Notes under the pieces: generated by a model
Told to the model about the DNA's origin: nothing
Databases searched by the model: none
The model's input: only the letters and a program-made list of their open reading frames with translations
Translations under genes and position numbers: made by a program
In this document: piece after piece, positions 8,825 to 16,627 of the stretch
Position numbering within the stretch: the first letter of the stretch is position 1
Layout of the letters: the number at the start of each line of letters is the position of its first letter
NCBI GenBank assembly: GCA_028280195.1
Contig: JANQMH010000061.1
Coordinates: 1 to 64,000, forward strand
Reading direction: 5' to 3'
From: Exilibacterium sp.
GTDB lineage: Bacteria; Pseudomonadota; Gammaproteobacteria; Pseudomonadales; Cellvibrionaceae
Length of the DNA stretch: 64,000 nt

Positions 8825-9863
8825 CCGCCGCGTACCAGTGCCGCCGGGCGACATTGGCCAGGCGCGTGCGCTGCGCCCGATCCGGCAGCCAGTTGCCGCT
8901 GGACAGCGCCGCGCGCCAGAGAAATTCCAGCAGGGTGGTATGGCGGCGCAGCACGCGCTGTACCCGGTGCGGTTTTACCGGGTGGAACATGCCGGCGAAG
9001 GCGCGCAGTTGCAGGGGGTTTTTCTTCACCCAGCGCCACGAGCCCATCTCCAGGGTCAGCGGCAGTAACAGGCGTTGCTGTGACTCGGCGCGCAGGTACA
9101 GGTAGTCCCACAGATCGCCGTGGCAGAGATAGTGCAGCGACTGCGGCTCGAAGACATAATCGTGATGCGGGTGACTGCGGCGCAGCAGGCGCTGCAGGGC
9201 ATAGTACTCGGCCAGATGCGAGACCGGTTCGCGGCTGCCTGCCAGCGGAAACCAGAGGCGGTCACTGAAGCCGAAGCCGGAGTGTACGTCCAGCGCCAGC
9301 AACAGTGACGATCGCTGCCACAGCCGCTCGGTCAGTTCACACAGGGCCCGGGCTTCCGCTTCCATCGGCAGACCCCGGCGGCCGCGGTACCAGGGCAGAA
9401 AACGGCTCAGGCGCTGGCCGCCCAGGGGCCAGCGAACCGGTTCCCGGGCATCGAGCGGGGCGTTGCGCATCAGGTCGACGCCATTGCCGTTGCAGCGCGT
9501 CTGCTGTACCACGCCCACCGGGTTGAGTACCGGTACAAACACCAGCCGCACCTGCCGCAGCGCTGCCTGCAGAGTCTCGTCCCAGCGCAGCCGGCTCAGC
9601 AGTGATTCCAGATAGGCCAGTACCACCTGCGCGCCAATGCGCTCGACGCCATGGGTGCCGCCGACCAGCAGCACGGTGGGCAGCCCGGCGGCGCGGCCGC
9701 CGATAAATACCGCCTCCACCGGCAGTTGATGTTCGCCATCGCTTACCTGGGTCAGGCGCAGGGACCGCACACCGGGAATATTCAGGCGCAACAGCCGCCG
9801 CAGCTGCTGCAGTTCCGGCAGCTGCGGCCAGGCAGCGTCATAGGAAGAGGACTCGGGATTCAT
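8766..9863 (-). CDS. M14-family zinc carboxypeptidase / deacylase-like protein
   Basis: A 365-residue protein of the M14 carboxypeptidase and succinylglutamate desuccinylase/aspartoacylase type. Zinc-ligand motifs are visible: H71 and E74 in 'GGTHGVERIG' and H194 in 'LDVHSGFG'. The likely catalytic glutamate is E272 in 'LTLEMGSW'. It has no signal peptide. The C-terminal part after about residue 300 is basic and may be an extra region. Its 3' end overlaps the receptor gene tail on the other strand. Family membership is clear; whether it is a peptidase or an amidohydrolase on small molecules is not. Confidence 0.85.
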   Translation of the reverse strand: MNPESSSYDAAWPQLPELQQLRRLLRLNIPGVRSLRLTQVSDGEHQLPVEAVFIGGRAAGLPTVLLVGGTHGVERIGAQVVLAYLESLLSRLRWDETLQAALRQVRLVFVPVLNPVGVVQQTRCNGNGVDLMRNAPLDAREPVRWPLGGQRLSRFLPWYRGRRGLPMEAEARALCELTERLWQRSSLLLALDVHSGFGFSDRLWFPLAGSREPVSHLAEYYALQRLLRRSHPHHDYVFEPQSLHYLCHGDLWDYLYLRAESQQRLLLPLTLEMGSWRWVKKNPLQLRAFAGMFHPVKPHRVQRVLRRHTTLLEFLWRAALSSGNWLPDRAQRTRLANVARRHWYAAAKNPRSGSPDSGARESAVR

Positions 9864-9927
9864 CTATGCAAGCATAGTTGATAAATCCCGATATTATGCG
9901 TTAGAGACAGTACCTTGTTGGCTGGAC

Positions 9928-10719
9928 TCAGGCGGCCGCGGCCAGCGGTGTCTCGGTTTTCAGGGTCAAAGGCTGTTCTACCCAGTGCAGCAATTGCAGG
10001 TCGCCACTGTCGCTTTCCACCAGCGCGGTGCAGCTCTCGGTCCAGTCGCCGTCGTTGCAGTAGAGCACGCCGTCGATGGTGCGTATCTCCGCTTTGTGAA
10101 TATGGCCGCAGACAACGCCGTCGAAGCCCTGCTTTGCCGCCACTGCAGCAGCGGTGCGCTCGAAGGTATCGATGCTTTTGCGCGCGTGGCTGATATGGGT
10201 TTTCAGGTAGGTCGCCAGCGACCAGTAATTCAAACCCAGCAGGCGCCGGCCGCGGGCCAGCCAGCGGTTCATAAACGCCATCAGGTCGTAGGCGTGATCG
10301 CCGATCAGGCGGATGAAGTTCTGGTACAGCACGGCATGATCGAGCTCGTCGCCGTGCATGATCAGCAGGCGCCGCCCGTCTACGGTCTCGTGGACAAACT
10401 GCCCGTGCACCTCCACGTCCAGCAGGTTGCCGCCGGCAAAGTCGCGCAGCTCGGCATCGTGGTTGCCGGGCACATAGATGACCCGCGTGCCCGATTTTGC
10501 CAGGCGGTGAATCGCGCACAGCACTTCATAGTGTTCGCCGCTGAAGTGCACCCGCCTGCGCATCGCCAGCAGGTCGACGATATCGCCGACGAGGTAGAGG
10601 CGTTCGCATTCGAGACGGTTGAGAAAGTCGATCAGGTAGGCGGCTTTGCAGTCTTTGTTGCCGAGGTGAATATCCGACAGCCAGGCCGTGCGGCAGCGGA
10701 CAGTGGTTGGTGAATTCAC
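9928..10719 (-). CDS. LpxH-like metallophosphoesterase
   Basis: A 263-residue calcineurin-like phosphoesterase. The metal and active-site motifs occur in order: SDIHLG (15-20), GDIVD (45-49), GNHD (85-88), MHGDELDH (121-128) and GHIHKAE (205-211). The whole pattern matches UDP-2,3-diacylglucosamine pyrophosphatase and its close relatives. Many bacteria carry both LpxH and paralogues annotated as 'UDP-2,3-diacylglucosamine diphosphatase-like', and this longer form resembles the second group. It is monocistronic or weakly coupled to the downstream M14 gene. The lipid A role is inference. Confidence 0.82.
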   Translation of the reverse strand: MNSPTTVRCRTAWLSDIHLGNKDCKAAYLIDFLNRLECERLYLVGDIVDLLAMRRRVHFSGEHYEVLCAIHRLAKSGTRVIYVPGNHDAELRDFAGGNLLDVEVHGQFVHETVDGRRLLIMHGDELDHAVLYQNFIRLIGDHAYDLMAFMNRWLARGRRLLGLNYWSLATYLKTHISHARKSIDTFERTAAAVAAKQGFDGVVCGHIHKAEIRTIDGVLYCNDGDWTESCTALVESDSGDLQLLHWVEQPLTLKTETPLAAAA

Positions 10720-10788
10720 ATCGCACCCTCGCTCGCTAGTATTGGCGCCACCATAGCCGCGCTGCGTGTCGAAAATATGACGGCTTTA

Positions 10789-10804
10789 TGTCATTTCCAT
10801 GACA
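10789..10804. promoter_or_regulatory. Inverted repeat TGTCAT-n4-ATGACA
   Basis: A perfect 6-bp inverted repeat with a 4-base spacer in the divergent gap between the LpxH-like gene and the alpha/beta hydrolase. It has the size of a dimeric repressor site. No regulator is encoded next to it, so the factor is unknown. The rest of the 10720-10999 gap shows no gene. Confidence 0.25.
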
Positions 10805-10999
10805 GCTCGGTGATTTTATGGGAAAGTTGTGCTGATGCCTGCGTTAAATATCGGCGTTGTTGGATTTGTGGTGTTTTTATAGCGCTTTTGTCTAGCAGAA
10901 AATCCGCAGCAATGACAATTCGGTAATCGGGGCTGGCGCTTTCAAGGCGTGTTCAGGCTCTGTATTGTTTCGACGCTGAAGCCTGTAAGGAATTCAGAC

Positions 11000-11869
11000 A
11001 TGACTGCAAGCTACAAGGAAATCCACTATCAGAGCGGGGACGGTTTAAACCTCTACGCCCGCGACTATGCCAATGCCCGGGCACCGCTGGCGGTACTGTG
11101 CCTGCACGGTTTGACACGCAACTCGGCGGACTTTGCCGAGCTGTGCCGGCGCCTGCACCCGCGCTACCGGCTTATCGTGCCCGACCAGCGCGGCCGCGGC
11201 CGCTCCGCCTACGACCCCGAGGCGAGTAATTACCATCCCGGTATTTACGTAGAGGATATGCAGATTTTACTGCGGCATCTCGGCCTGCAGCGGGTGGCGG
11301 TTGTCGGCACCTCGATGGGCGGCATCATGGCAATGATGATGGCTGCACGGCAGCCACAGCAAGTGCGCGCCATTGTGCTGAACGATATCGGGCCCGAGGT
11401 TGACCCGGCAGGTCTGGCGCGAATCAAGGCGTATGTCGATAACGCGCACGTCTTTGACGACTGGGAGGCGGCGGCGGACTACGCCGAGTCCATCAACGGT
11501 ATCGCCTTTCCCGGCTACGGCCGCGCCGACTGGCTGCGCTTTGCCCGCAACCTGTGCATTGCAGACGCCGGCGGGCGGCCGCGGCTGGCTTACGACGACA
11601 GGATTTCCCGGCCCATCAACGACAGCGATGACAACGCCGTGCCGCCGGACTTATGGCCGCTGTTCGACGCCTGTGCAGCAATACCGACCTTGCTGATCCG
11701 GGGGGAGTTTTCCGATATTCTGTCGCGCGACTGCGTCGCGGCAATGCGCCGGCGCAAGGCCGATCTGCAGGTGGTGGAAGTGCCCGGCAGAGGCCATGCG
11801 CCGATGCTGGATGAACCTGCGGCGTTTAACGCGATTGCGAAACGGCTGCAGAGTGCCGAACCGGCTTAG
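11000..11869 (+). CDS. Alpha/beta hydrolase
   Basis: A 289-residue cytoplasmic alpha/beta-fold hydrolase. The oxyanion region 'LHGLTRNS' lies near residue 36, the nucleophile elbow is GTSMGG (S105) and the C-terminal histidine motif is 'GRGHAPMLDEP'. The catalytic acid is probably in 'LLIRGEFSDIL'. The ATG at 11000 is chosen because AAGGA lies 8 bases upstream; an earlier in-frame start at 10949 has no such site. The substrate is unknown, and the family covers esterases, lactonases and C-C hydrolases. Confidence 0.88.
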   Translation: MTASYKEIHYQSGDGLNLYARDYANARAPLAVLCLHGLTRNSADFAELCRRLHPRYRLIVPDQRGRGRSAYDPEASNYHPGIYVEDMQILLRHLGLQRVAVVGTSMGGIMAMMMAARQPQQVRAIVLNDIGPEVDPAGLARIKAYVDNAHVFDDWEAAADYAESINGIAFPGYGRADWLRFARNLCIADAGGRPRLAYDDRISRPINDSDDNAVPPDLWPLFDACAAIPTLLIRGEFSDILSRDCVAAMRRRKADLQVVEVPGRGHAPMLDEPAAFNAIAKRLQSAEPA

Positions 11870-11908
11870 TCCTGGAACGGACATCCTGATACTTTTGTGA
11901 TGTTTGCA

Positions 11909-12625
11909 TCAAGCACCTGAATCGGCCGTTGATTTTTGCCGCTTCCTGGCCGAATCGTAAAGTCGCGACAAAACAGGCGCGGGAACACGCAGATAGTACA
12001 GGCAGTGAATTAACAACCAGCCGGCCACGATTGCCCAGTGCGAGCGGCCGGCGAATCGCCGTGAAGAACTGATCAAGGGCGCATCGTCAATACAGATTGT
12101 CGGCTTATCCGAGCGTTCCAGCTGGCGTACCAGATGGTAGTCCTCCATCAACGCCAGCGGCTTGAGGCCGCCGAGTTGCAGCAGCGCTTGTCTGCGCACG
12201 AATATGCCCGAGTCGCCGTAGTAAAACCCGTGCCTGCGGATACGTGCATAGAAGCCGTTGAGCCAGTGGCTGAACTCGTCGTCACCGTCAAACAGAATAC
12301 GGAAGTTGCCGCCGATAATATTGGCGTTTTGCCCGAGATACCGCTCGATGAGCGCCAGGCCGCTGGCGGGAAACTGCGTATCTGCATGCAGGAATAACAG
12401 GATCTCGCCGCGGGCCTGTTGCACACCCTTGCACAGCTGCCGGCCGCGCCCCGGTTTGCTGCTCAGCACCTTTACCCCGGCTTTTTCGGCAATCTCCACG
12501 CTGGCATCCGAACTCTGCCCGTCGATGACAATGATTTCTTTTGCGCTCGCCTGCTGCTGGAGTTGCCCGAGTAAGCGCGCCAGGTTCTTTTCTTCGTTCA
12601 GCGATGGAATAATGACTGAGATCAT
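11909..12625 (-). CDS. Family 2 glycosyltransferase (TIGR04283-like)
   Basis: A 238-residue GT-A fold transferase beginning 'ISVIIPSLNEEKNLARLL', with the DxD-like metal motif in 'FLHADTQFP' and 'YGDSGIFVRR' further on. The short single-domain form with 'GGNFRILFDG' fits the small GT2 group often found with radical-SAM or selenodomain genes. A C-terminal hydrophobic segment ('AIVAGWLLIHCLYYL') may associate it with the membrane. Its start overlaps the stop of the DUF3047 gene by 4 bases, so the two are coupled. Donor and acceptor are unknown. Confidence 0.85.
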   Translation of the reverse strand: MISVIIPSLNEEKNLARLLGQLQQQASAKEIIVIDGQSSDASVEIAEKAGVKVLSSKPGRGRQLCKGVQQARGEILLFLHADTQFPASGLALIERYLGQNANIIGGNFRILFDGDDEFSHWLNGFYARIRRHGFYYGDSGIFVRRQALLQLGGLKPLALMEDYHLVRQLERSDKPTICIDDAPLISSSRRFAGRSHWAIVAGWLLIHCLYYLRVPAPVLSRLYDSARKRQKSTADSGA

Positions 12626-13347
12626 TGGCCTGGTTCCGCTCCCGGCGCCGGCACTGCCGTGAGTATGACATTGCGCACTTGCGCTCGTGAAAACCCCGCG
12701 CTGTCTTCATTGTCCGCAGATACCACCATATACAGTGCCCGCCGCTGCAGTTCGCCAAAGTGCCGCAGCAGATCGCGCTTGAAATAGACGCGTTCAGCAA
12801 ACCAGCCGCCACCGGTATCGCTGTGATCTCTGAGAATATGTATATAACCGGTTTTCGGTATATGCGGATTGGGAAATTGACTGCCCTTTGCTTCCGTGCC
12901 GCCCCACGAATAGGTGAGCATATGGCCCGGTGTGGGAATGGCGAACAACGTCGCCAGGCTGCCCTTTAACCACCCCGCTGATCGCGGATCATTGAGCCAG
13001 ATATGCAGCGCCAGCGGCCGGTCATCACCGCGGGCCGTTCGCGTAGCCACTGCTGCGCTGCTGTCCATGACCCGCCATTCCCATGACAATACCCAGTCGC
13101 TCTGGGCGGCTTGCCGGGCAGAGAGAAGCCTGTGGTGGTAAAACCCCACGGCTTTATCCGAGAGGACTTGCAGCGTGTTGCCGCGGGCTTGGAATTCAGT
13201 GGTTTTTTCGCCCGACAGCGCCAGTAGTTTCCAGCCCCGGTCAAACTCAATGACCCTCGAATCAGCAGCTGACGGCCATGCCGATAGCGCACATACCACA
13301 TATACCAGCGCGCAAAAAGCTGGCCGTATTGAACTAACACGCATCAT
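12622..13347 (-). CDS. DUF3047 family exported protein
   Basis: A 241-residue protein with an N-terminal signal peptide ('FCALVYVVCALSAWPSAADS'), so periplasmic or exported. The body matches the DUF3047 pattern: 'VLSWEWRV', 'RPLALHIWLNDP', 'LTYSWGGTEAKG', and a C-terminal stretch with 'KRDLLRHFGE' and 'VSADNEDS'. It starts with two adjacent ATGs, either of which could be used. Function is unknown for the family. The 4-base overlap with the glycosyltransferase gene suggests a shared envelope or glycan role, which is inference. Confidence 0.8.
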   Translation of the reverse strand: MMRVSSIRPAFCALVYVVCALSAWPSAADSRVIEFDRGWKLLALSGEKTTEFQARGNTLQVLSDKAVGFYHHRLLSARQAAQSDWVLSWEWRVMDSSAAVATRTARGDDRPLALHIWLNDPRSAGWLKGSLATLFAIPTPGHMLTYSWGGTEAKGSQFPNPHIPKTGYIHILRDHSDTGGGWFAERVYFKRDLLRHFGELQRRALYMVVSADNEDSAGFSRAQVRNVILTAVPAPGAEPGQ

Positions 13348-13467
13348 CTGTCTCTAAGCGCCAGTAATTGGGATTGATGACTTGCACCGGTATTTTCATA
13401 TGAACACAGCGCTGCGGATTTCTTATGTTATGTTTGACCGCGTTTTCCCCATAGGTTCAAGCTCGCG

Positions 13468-14154
13468 GTGCCGGCGCCGGCGAAGATGTTGATCCTGCAG
13501 CGGCGGCTCGAGCATCCGGCGACCGTTGCGCATTTATTTGCGGTACTGGCTGAAGGCGAGCGGGTGGCGGCCAACGTTGCCGCGGCGCAGTCCCGATACT
13601 GTGGGGATATGGACAGCCGGCTGGCGGTTTTCTTCCGCCACCAGGCCAGACAGGAAAAGTTTCACAACCGCGCTTTTTACTGGGGTGCGCGCTGCCTGCA
13701 GGTCAGGGGCACTTTGCTCAGGCGGGAAATTGCGCTGTTCGATACCCTGGAACACGCACTGCTGCAGGCACTGACCGAAGGCCGGCTGTGCGAGTCTGTT
13801 CTGGGTTTGCAGGTGATTCTGGAGGCTTTAGGTGAGGCGTTTCTGGAGACTGTCGACCGCAGAATGGACCAGCTCGATATGGGCTTTAAGCGGCTTCGCC
13901 ATACCATTCGTTGCCAGGAGCAGGCTCATCAGGACTTTGGCAAACACTACTTTTACCGCAGTAACGACGGCTGCGGCGACGCGCTGGATATCGCCGCCGA
14001 TCGTTATCTGGCGATAGTCGAAGAGCTGCTACAGGTGATTGCACCAAAACTGCAGCAGCTGGAATTGGACCCTGAGTACTATTTGCGCGCGGTGTTGCGC
14101 GCGGTGCAACAGGGCGCGGCGCAGGTCAATCCGGCAGCTTCCAGCCGGCTCTGA
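13468..14154 (+). CDS. Ferritin-like diiron-type protein, uncharacterised
   Basis: A 228-residue all-helical protein. Two ExxH pairs, E63-H66 ('RQEKFH') and E151-H154 ('CQEQAH'), together with E31 and E119 or E123, form the spacing expected for a four-helix diiron site. The start is a GTG at 13468; an ATG at 13486 is also possible, and neither has a strong ribosome site. It has no signal peptide. A role as an oxygenase, hydroxylase or iron-handling protein is inference from the metal-ligand pattern, and no specific subfamily is recognised. Confidence 0.6.
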   Translation: MPAPAKMLILQRRLEHPATVAHLFAVLAEGERVAANVAAAQSRYCGDMDSRLAVFFRHQARQEKFHNRAFYWGARCLQVRGTLLRREIALFDTLEHALLQALTEGRLCESVLGLQVILEALGEAFLETVDRRMDQLDMGFKRLRHTIRCQEQAHQDFGKHYFYRSNDGCGDALDIAADRYLAIVEELLQVIAPKLQQLELDPEYYLRAVLRAVQQGAAQVNPAASSRL

Positions 14155-14266
14155 AGGCCCGCCGCCAGGGCGGCGGCGGTGGACTTTAGCGGCCGCTCAT
14201 CAGCTGCTACACTTGGCCGACGAATAACGGACCGGCGCTTACAGCCGGCAATCGGGGCGGGGTTGA

Positions 14267-16582
14267 GTGAAAGAGATTCTGGTGGGGAGAGTGCTGCCGT
14301 TTTTACTGGCGGCACTCAGCGCCATTGCCGGGCTGGCGCTTACGCAGATGGGCTTTGATGCCGTCCAGGAAATGCGCCAGCTGGAGCGCGTGCCCGCCAC
14401 CACGGCCGGCGCCGCACTGCCCGGCGAAGTCAATATCACCGCCCGCGTGCAATCCGGCCAGGCGCTGTTGCGCAGTCGCTATAGCGATACCCCCAGTGTT
14501 TATTATCGCTACCGCAAACAAGAGAAAAAGCGGGATGCCGACGGCGACAGCAGCTGGCATACCCTTATCGATGTGTCAGAGGCCGTCGACTTCTGGCTGG
14601 CCGACGACAGCGGCCGCCTGCTGATCGAGGCTGCACGGCAGCGGCGCGCAATTGACTGGTCGTTGCCGCACAGTTTGCAGACCCGCCAGGGCAAGTACCG
14701 GCACACCGAGTGGCGTATCGAGCCCGGAGCGGAGGTATTCGTATTCGGTTTTGCCCGCGAGCAGGCGCGGACGCGCGACGGCGGGCGGCAGTTGTCCGTC
14801 GACTTTTCCAGCCCCGGTCACTACACACCGATCATATCCACGCTGGGTCGCGCCCACGAGAGCGCCAGTATGGGAAATCACGGTCTGCTGGCGCTGTGGA
14901 GCGGTCTGCTGCTGATATCACTGGCGGTGTTCGCCGGCGTATACGCGCTGCGCGTGCACCGCCTGTTGATCTATCTGACGATGCTGACACTGGTGCTCGC
15001 GCTGGTGCTGGTGCAACTGGCGCTGAACATGATGCGGCAGGATCTGGACAACGGCATGTCGCGCTACCAGCAGCAGGCGCGCGCCGCGGAGGCGCTGGTC
15101 GAAGCTCAACTCGAGGCCCGCGGCGTGGTTTGGCCGGGGTGGTCCGGGGCCGGCGATTTCACCGCGCCCGCCTACTCGGCACTGCCGCCGGCGCAGCGGC
15201 TGCGCTTGCGCGAGATACGCTTGAATCTGGTCACAGCTCACCACCGCCTGCAGCGGCAACTGCAGGCCACGCCGGAAAAATGGCTGGCGCCATTATGGGG
15301 TATCGAAATGCCGGCGCAGGCGCCGCCGCTGCCTGCGCTGGACCGGCAGGAGCTGCAGCGGCGGGCCGCGACCTATGTGCCCGCGCGCCTGCGGGGTGTG
15401 CTGGTGTGGGTGTTGATCGGCGCCGGCCTGGCGGCGACGGTGGCGCTCACCTGGTTCGGTTTTCGACGCGTGCGGCACAAGCGGTTGATAGAAAACATTC
15501 CCACCAGCAGCAGTCAGGGGCTCAGCTGCGGGTTGGCGGAGGTAAAGGGTGAAGTGGTGCTGGCGCCGCAACAGGCGGCCCTGCAGGGCCCTCTCAGTGG
15601 CGCCGACTGTACCTGGTATCGGTACAAGGTGGAGGAGAAACGCGGCAGCGGTAAAAAAAGCCGCTGGGTAGTGATCGAGCAGCGCGGCGAACAGCAGCGC
15701 TTCCACTGCCGCGACAGCGACGGCCGGACGGCGATCGAGCCCAAAGGCGCCGATATTATCAGTCGCCATCAACTGGTAAAGCGCAGCGGCAGGCTGCGTT
15801 ACCGTGAAAATACACTGCGCCTGGGCGATCCTCTCTATGCCATCGGCCTCGCCGCCATCGACCGGCGCCAGCCGGATCAACTGGTCATCGCCGAGGCGCC
15901 CGCCGGTGAACCGTTCATTCTCAGCAACTACGATGAAGCGAGCATTATGCTGCGCAAAGCGCGCTGGGGCATGTTTTGCCTGAATATGGCATTTGCCGGC
16001 CTGCTGCTGGCACTGTTGATGGGCTTTGGCCACAGCGGCAGTTTTGCCGCCACGGACTTCCTGTTTGCCGCGCTGGCGGCGCCGGCTTATATGCTGGGGC
16101 TTATACTGATAATGCACTACAACGATCTGATTTATCTGCGCGAGCGTGCACTGCGCAATAAAGCCAATATCGAGGTGTCGCTGCGCAAGCGGAAAAACCT
16201 GGTACCCAATCTGGAAAAACTCTGCCGGCGCTATTTCTCCCACGAACGGCAGTTGACCGAGCTGTTGACACAAATGCGCAGCGCCCATCACGGTTCGATA
16301 AAAGACCTGGGGCAAACGCCGGCGTTTTTATCTGTACTGCATCGCGCCGGTAAGCAGTTCAGCCTGACTCTGGAGGACTACCCGGAGCTGAAGGGCAATA
16401 CCATCGCCACCAAATTGATGGCCGGCATCACCCGGCTGGAAAACGAGCTGGCATTGTTGCGCGGCGGCTACAACGATGCGGTGGAACTCTACAATGCCAG
16501 AATCGCCTCGTTTCCCGATCTGTTGTTTTCGCGCCTGTTCCGCTTTGCGCCGCTGGCCTATTTGCACGACAGCGGCGCATAG
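14267..16582 (+). CDS. Membrane protein with two GIDE-like domains and a C-terminal LemA domain
   Basis: A 771-residue protein starting at GTG after a GGGGCGGGG ribosome site. An N-terminal membrane helix is followed by a GIDE-like domain (about 50-190). Two helices lie near 205-255, a helical region and another helix near 380-400. A second GIDE-like domain (about 420-560) contains 'CTWYRYKVEEKR' and 'KSRWVVIE'. Two more helices lead to a LemA domain (about 620-760; 'LRNKANIEVSLRKRKNLVPN' and 'GGYNDAVELYNARI'). GIDE is the intermembrane domain of the mitochondrial ligase MULAN/GIDE; no RING finger is present here. The function is unknown, but an envelope location is certain. Confidence 0.75.
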   Translation: MKEILVGRVLPFLLAALSAIAGLALTQMGFDAVQEMRQLERVPATTAGAALPGEVNITARVQSGQALLRSRYSDTPSVYYRYRKQEKKRDADGDSSWHTLIDVSEAVDFWLADDSGRLLIEAARQRRAIDWSLPHSLQTRQGKYRHTEWRIEPGAEVFVFGFAREQARTRDGGRQLSVDFSSPGHYTPIISTLGRAHESASMGNHGLLALWSGLLLISLAVFAGVYALRVHRLLIYLTMLTLVLALVLVQLALNMMRQDLDNGMSRYQQQARAAEALVEAQLEARGVVWPGWSGAGDFTAPAYSALPPAQRLRLREIRLNLVTAHHRLQRQLQATPEKWLAPLWGIEMPAQAPPLPALDRQELQRRAATYVPARLRGVLVWVLIGAGLAATVALTWFGFRRVRHKRLIENIPTSSSQGLSCGLAEVKGEVVLAPQQAALQGPLSGADCTWYRYKVEEKRGSGKKSRWVVIEQRGEQQRFHCRDSDGRTAIEPKGADIISRHQLVKRSGRLRYRENTLRLGDPLYAIGLAAIDRRQPDQLVIAEAPAGEPFILSNYDEASIMLRKARWGMFCLNMAFAGLLLALLMGFGHSGSFAATDFLFAALAAPAYMLGLILIMHYNDLIYLRERALRNKANIEVSLRKRKNLVPNLEKLCRRYFSHERQLTELLTQMRSAHHGSIKDLGQTPAFLSVLHRAGKQFSLTLEDYPELKGNTIATKLMAGITRLENELALLRGGYNDAVELYNARIASFPDLLFSRLFRFAPLAYLHDSGA

Positions 16583-16627
16583 CCGCTATCACTCGCCTCG
16601 CTACGGCCCAGAGTTATGATACGGCTT

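Noticed and set aside
15293-16315. A 340-codon minus-strand frame inside the GIDE/LemA gene
   Set aside because: The plus-strand gene has recognisable domains across the same stretch; the antisense product is low-complexity.
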